7,412 bases of DNA. It comes from Armatimonadota bacterium. GTDB lineage: Bacteria; Armatimonadota; Zipacnadia; Zipacnadales; UBA11051. The stretch spans positions 36,556 to 43,967 of the forward strand of contig DPJP01000465.1 in the NCBI GenBank assembly GCA_003542955.1, written 5' to 3'. Shown one piece after another: positions 5,767-7,412 of the stretch. The position numbers and the translations under genes were made by a program. Each line of letters starts with the position of its first letter. Position 1 is the stretch's first letter. Under the pieces are notes generated by a model, which worked only from the letters and a program-made list of their open reading frames with translations, had not been told where the DNA came from and did no database searches.

Positions 5767-7299
5767 TCAGCCCCAGAACTTGCGGTCCAGGGAGCGGTAC
5801 TGCACCGCCTCGGCGATGTGGTGGACGGCGATGTTCTCGGCCGCCTCGAGGTCGGCAATTGTGCGCGCAACCTTCACGATGCGGTCATGGGCGCGCGCGG
5901 AGAGCTGGAATTGGTCAATGGCGGCCCGCAGGAGCGCTGTGACATCATCCGAAAGGGGACAGAATTGCCGGATCGCCTTGGAGTTCATCGCCGCGTTGTT
6001 GTGGAAGCGCGTGCCGGCGAAACGCGCATGCTGGACCTCTCGGGCCGCCACCACTCGGGCCTGCACCGCCGCGGAGGTCTCGCCCTGCCGCTTCTCCATG
6101 ACCTCCTCCGCGCTCAGGCGGGGCACCTCGACCTGGATGTCGATGCGGTCCTGCAGCGGCCCGCTGATACGCTTGAGGTACTTGGCCACCAGCGTCTGCG
6201 TACAGGTGCACTCGCGCGCGGAGTCGCCCCGGAAGCCGCAGGGGCACGGGTTCATCGAGGCGACCATCTGGAAGTTGGCGGGGAAAGTCAGCGCGATCTG
6301 CGCGCGAGCAATGGTCACGATGCCGTCCTCGAGCGGCTGCCTGAGCACCTCGAGGGTGTTCTGGCCGAACTCCGGCAGTTCATCGAGAAACAGGACGCCG
6401 TTGTGCGCGAGGCTGATCTCACCGGGCCGCGGGATCGAGCCGCCGCCCACGAGCCCCGCCGTCGACACCGTATGATGGGGTGAGCGGAACGGCCGGGTGC
6501 GGATCAGCGCCGTCTTCTTTGGCATCAGCCCCGAGACGCTGTAGAGCTTGGTGACCTCGAGCGCCTCCTCGAAGGTCATCGGCGGCAGAATAGTCGGCAT
6601 CCGCCGCGCGAGCATCGTCTTCCCCGAGCCTGGTGGCCCAATCATGAGCAGGTTGTGCCCGCCCGCGGACGCGACCTCCAAGGCGCGCTTCACATGCTCC
6701 TGGCCCTTCACATCCGCGAAGTCAACCTCATACTGGGCCGCATCGAGATCGAGCGCCTCCGGCGTCACCGTCTCCGGCTCGCAGAGGAAACCCTCCTCGA
6801 GCATCCGCACGGCATCGTAGAGGTTGTCCGCGCCATAGACCTCGAAGTCGTTGACGACGGCCGCCTCGGGGCCGTTGTCGGAGGGCACCATGGCCCGGAG
6901 CATCCCCGTCTCGCGGGCCCCGAGCGCAATCGGCAGCGCCCCGGCAACCGGCCGGACGAGCCCATCGAGCGCCAGCTCTCCGATGATCGCCGTCTGGTTG
7001 AGATTATCTACGCTCACCTGGCCGGAAGCGATCAGGATGGCGATGGCAATCGGCAGGTCGAAGGATGGGCCCTCCTTCTTGATGTCGGCGGGAGCAAGGT
7101 TCACAGTGACCCTGTCCGTGGGGTAGCCGAAGCCGGAGTTGCGGATGGCCGAGCGCACGCGCTCGCGGCTCTCGCGCACGGCAGCATCGGGGAGGCCGAC
7201 GATGCTGAATGCCTCCATCCCACGCGTGATGTCGACCTCGATCTGCACGGGATGGGCGTCGACGCCTATAACGGTGCCGCTATGAACACGCGCGAGCAT
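5767..7299 (-). CDS. comM: ComM/YifB family AAA+ ATPase (magnesium-chelatase-like)
   Basis: This is a full-length 510-residue member of the YifB/ComM family. In naturally transformable bacteria ComM is a hexameric helicase that drives branch migration when incoming DNA recombines; the family is also common in bacteria not known to be competent. The N-terminal ChlI/Lon-like domain is about residues 1-170 (opening MLARVHSGTVIGVDAHPVQIE; LAPADIKKEGPSFDLPIA at 69-86). The AAA+ domain has Walker A GPPGSGKT (221-228), Walker B GVLFLDE (301-307), sensor-1 SMNPCPCG (348-355) and Arg-finger region RISGPLQDRID (377-387). Cysteines at 352, 354, 364 and 366 form the family's CxC...CxC cluster, a possible metal site. 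The C-terminal helical domain ends LSARAHDRIVKVARTIADLE and HIAEAVQYRSLDR. The ATG gives exactly the family N-terminus, though its SD (GGGGGT) is weak. No dprA or other competence gene is visible nearby. Confidence 0.95.
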   Translation of the reverse strand: MLARVHSGTVIGVDAHPVQIEVDITRGMEAFSIVGLPDAAVRESRERVRSAIRNSGFGYPTDRVTVNLAPADIKKEGPSFDLPIAIAILIASGQVSVDNLNQTAIIGELALDGLVRPVAGALPIALGARETGMLRAMVPSDNGPEAAVVNDFEVYGADNLYDAVRMLEEGFLCEPETVTPEALDLDAAQYEVDFADVKGQEHVKRALEVASAGGHNLLMIGPPGSGKTMLARRMPTILPPMTFEEALEVTKLYSVSGLMPKKTALIRTRPFRSPHHTVSTAGLVGGGSIPRPGEISLAHNGVLFLDELPEFGQNTLEVLRQPLEDGIVTIARAQIALTFPANFQMVASMNPCPCGFRGDSARECTCTQTLVAKYLKRISGPLQDRIDIQVEVPRLSAEEVMEKRQGETSAAVQARVVAAREVQHARFAGTRFHNNAAMNSKAIRQFCPLSDDVTALLRAAIDQFQLSARAHDRIVKVARTIADLEAAENIAVHHIAEAVQYRSLDRKFWG

Positions 7300-7321
7300 G
7301 AATCTGGACCCCCGGTGGATG

Positions 7322-7331
7322 ATTGCGCAAT
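7322..7331. promoter_or_regulatory. Palindrome ATTGCGCAAT upstream of comM
   Basis: This is a perfect 10-bp palindrome centred about 28 nt before the comM start codon, in the 113 nt between comM and the window edge. That gap shows no gene and no clear promoter boxes. The palindrome may be an operator or may be chance. Confidence 0.3.
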
Positions 7332-7412
7332 GACCGTAGATGTATTGTCCTCAGGCGTACAGATACCTTCTTAGCGGGGAAGGAAATCTGTCAGTCAGCC
7401 GACACGGGATCG

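Noticed and set aside
5752..7374. Plus-strand open frames of 243 and 239 codons opposite comM
   Set aside because: They mirror the conserved comM codons, lack ribosome binding sites and encode low-complexity Arg/His/Gly-rich chains.
7300..7412. LexA operator upstream of comM or other genes in the window
   Set aside because: No GAAC-N4-GTTC-type palindrome was found in the intergenic regions; operators of other LexA classes cannot be excluded.

Overview
The window is 7,412 bases of GC-rich bacterial chromosome (above 60% GC judged by eye). It looks like a chromosomal housekeeping and stress-response region. I see no insertion sequence, integrase, phage gene, tRNA, rRNA or CRISPR array. The genes have strong purine-rich Shine-Dalgarno sequences: in four of them the SD core ends exactly 8 nt before the chosen start codon. 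That regularity fixes several start sites, including one TTG start. I cannot name the phylum from the sequence.

Left part (1-1788): the 3' part of lexA (+), the SOS repressor, with its cleavage site and catalytic Ser/Lys intact. It converges on, and overlaps by 17 bp, a minus-strand gene for a six-helix membrane protein with a C-terminal SpoIIE/RsbU-type PP2C serine phosphatase domain. About 106 bp separate that gene from the divergent gene pcm.

Middle part (1895-4367, +): three co-directional genes with short gaps of 75 and 91 nt. They are pcm (protein-L-isoaspartate O-methyltransferase), a PHP-fold protein that has lost nearly every metal-binding residue, and an alpha/beta hydrolase with a complete Ser-Asp-His triad. 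They could form one transcription unit. The degenerate PHP protein is the most unusual item in the window: the frame is intact and the fold signature readable, but the active site is gone.

Right part (4389-7299, all -): a flavodoxin-like FMN protein that converges on the hydrolase gene, a 133-residue protein resembling the SpoIIAA-like/STAS-like group, and a full-length ComM/YifB AAA+ ATPase. Hairpins lie after the hydrolase gene, between the flavodoxin and STAS-like genes (the best terminator in the window), and in the 309-nt gap between the STAS-like gene and comM. That gap also holds a spaced direct repeat that could be an operator.

The genes do not form an obvious single pathway. Common themes are damage and stress (LexA, isoaspartate repair, flavodoxin-type quinone reduction, a regulatory phosphatase) and DNA handling (LexA, ComM). 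No new multi-gene system stands out. The points worth following are the PHP pseudoenzyme, the orphan membrane phosphatase and the structured gap upstream of the STAS-like gene.
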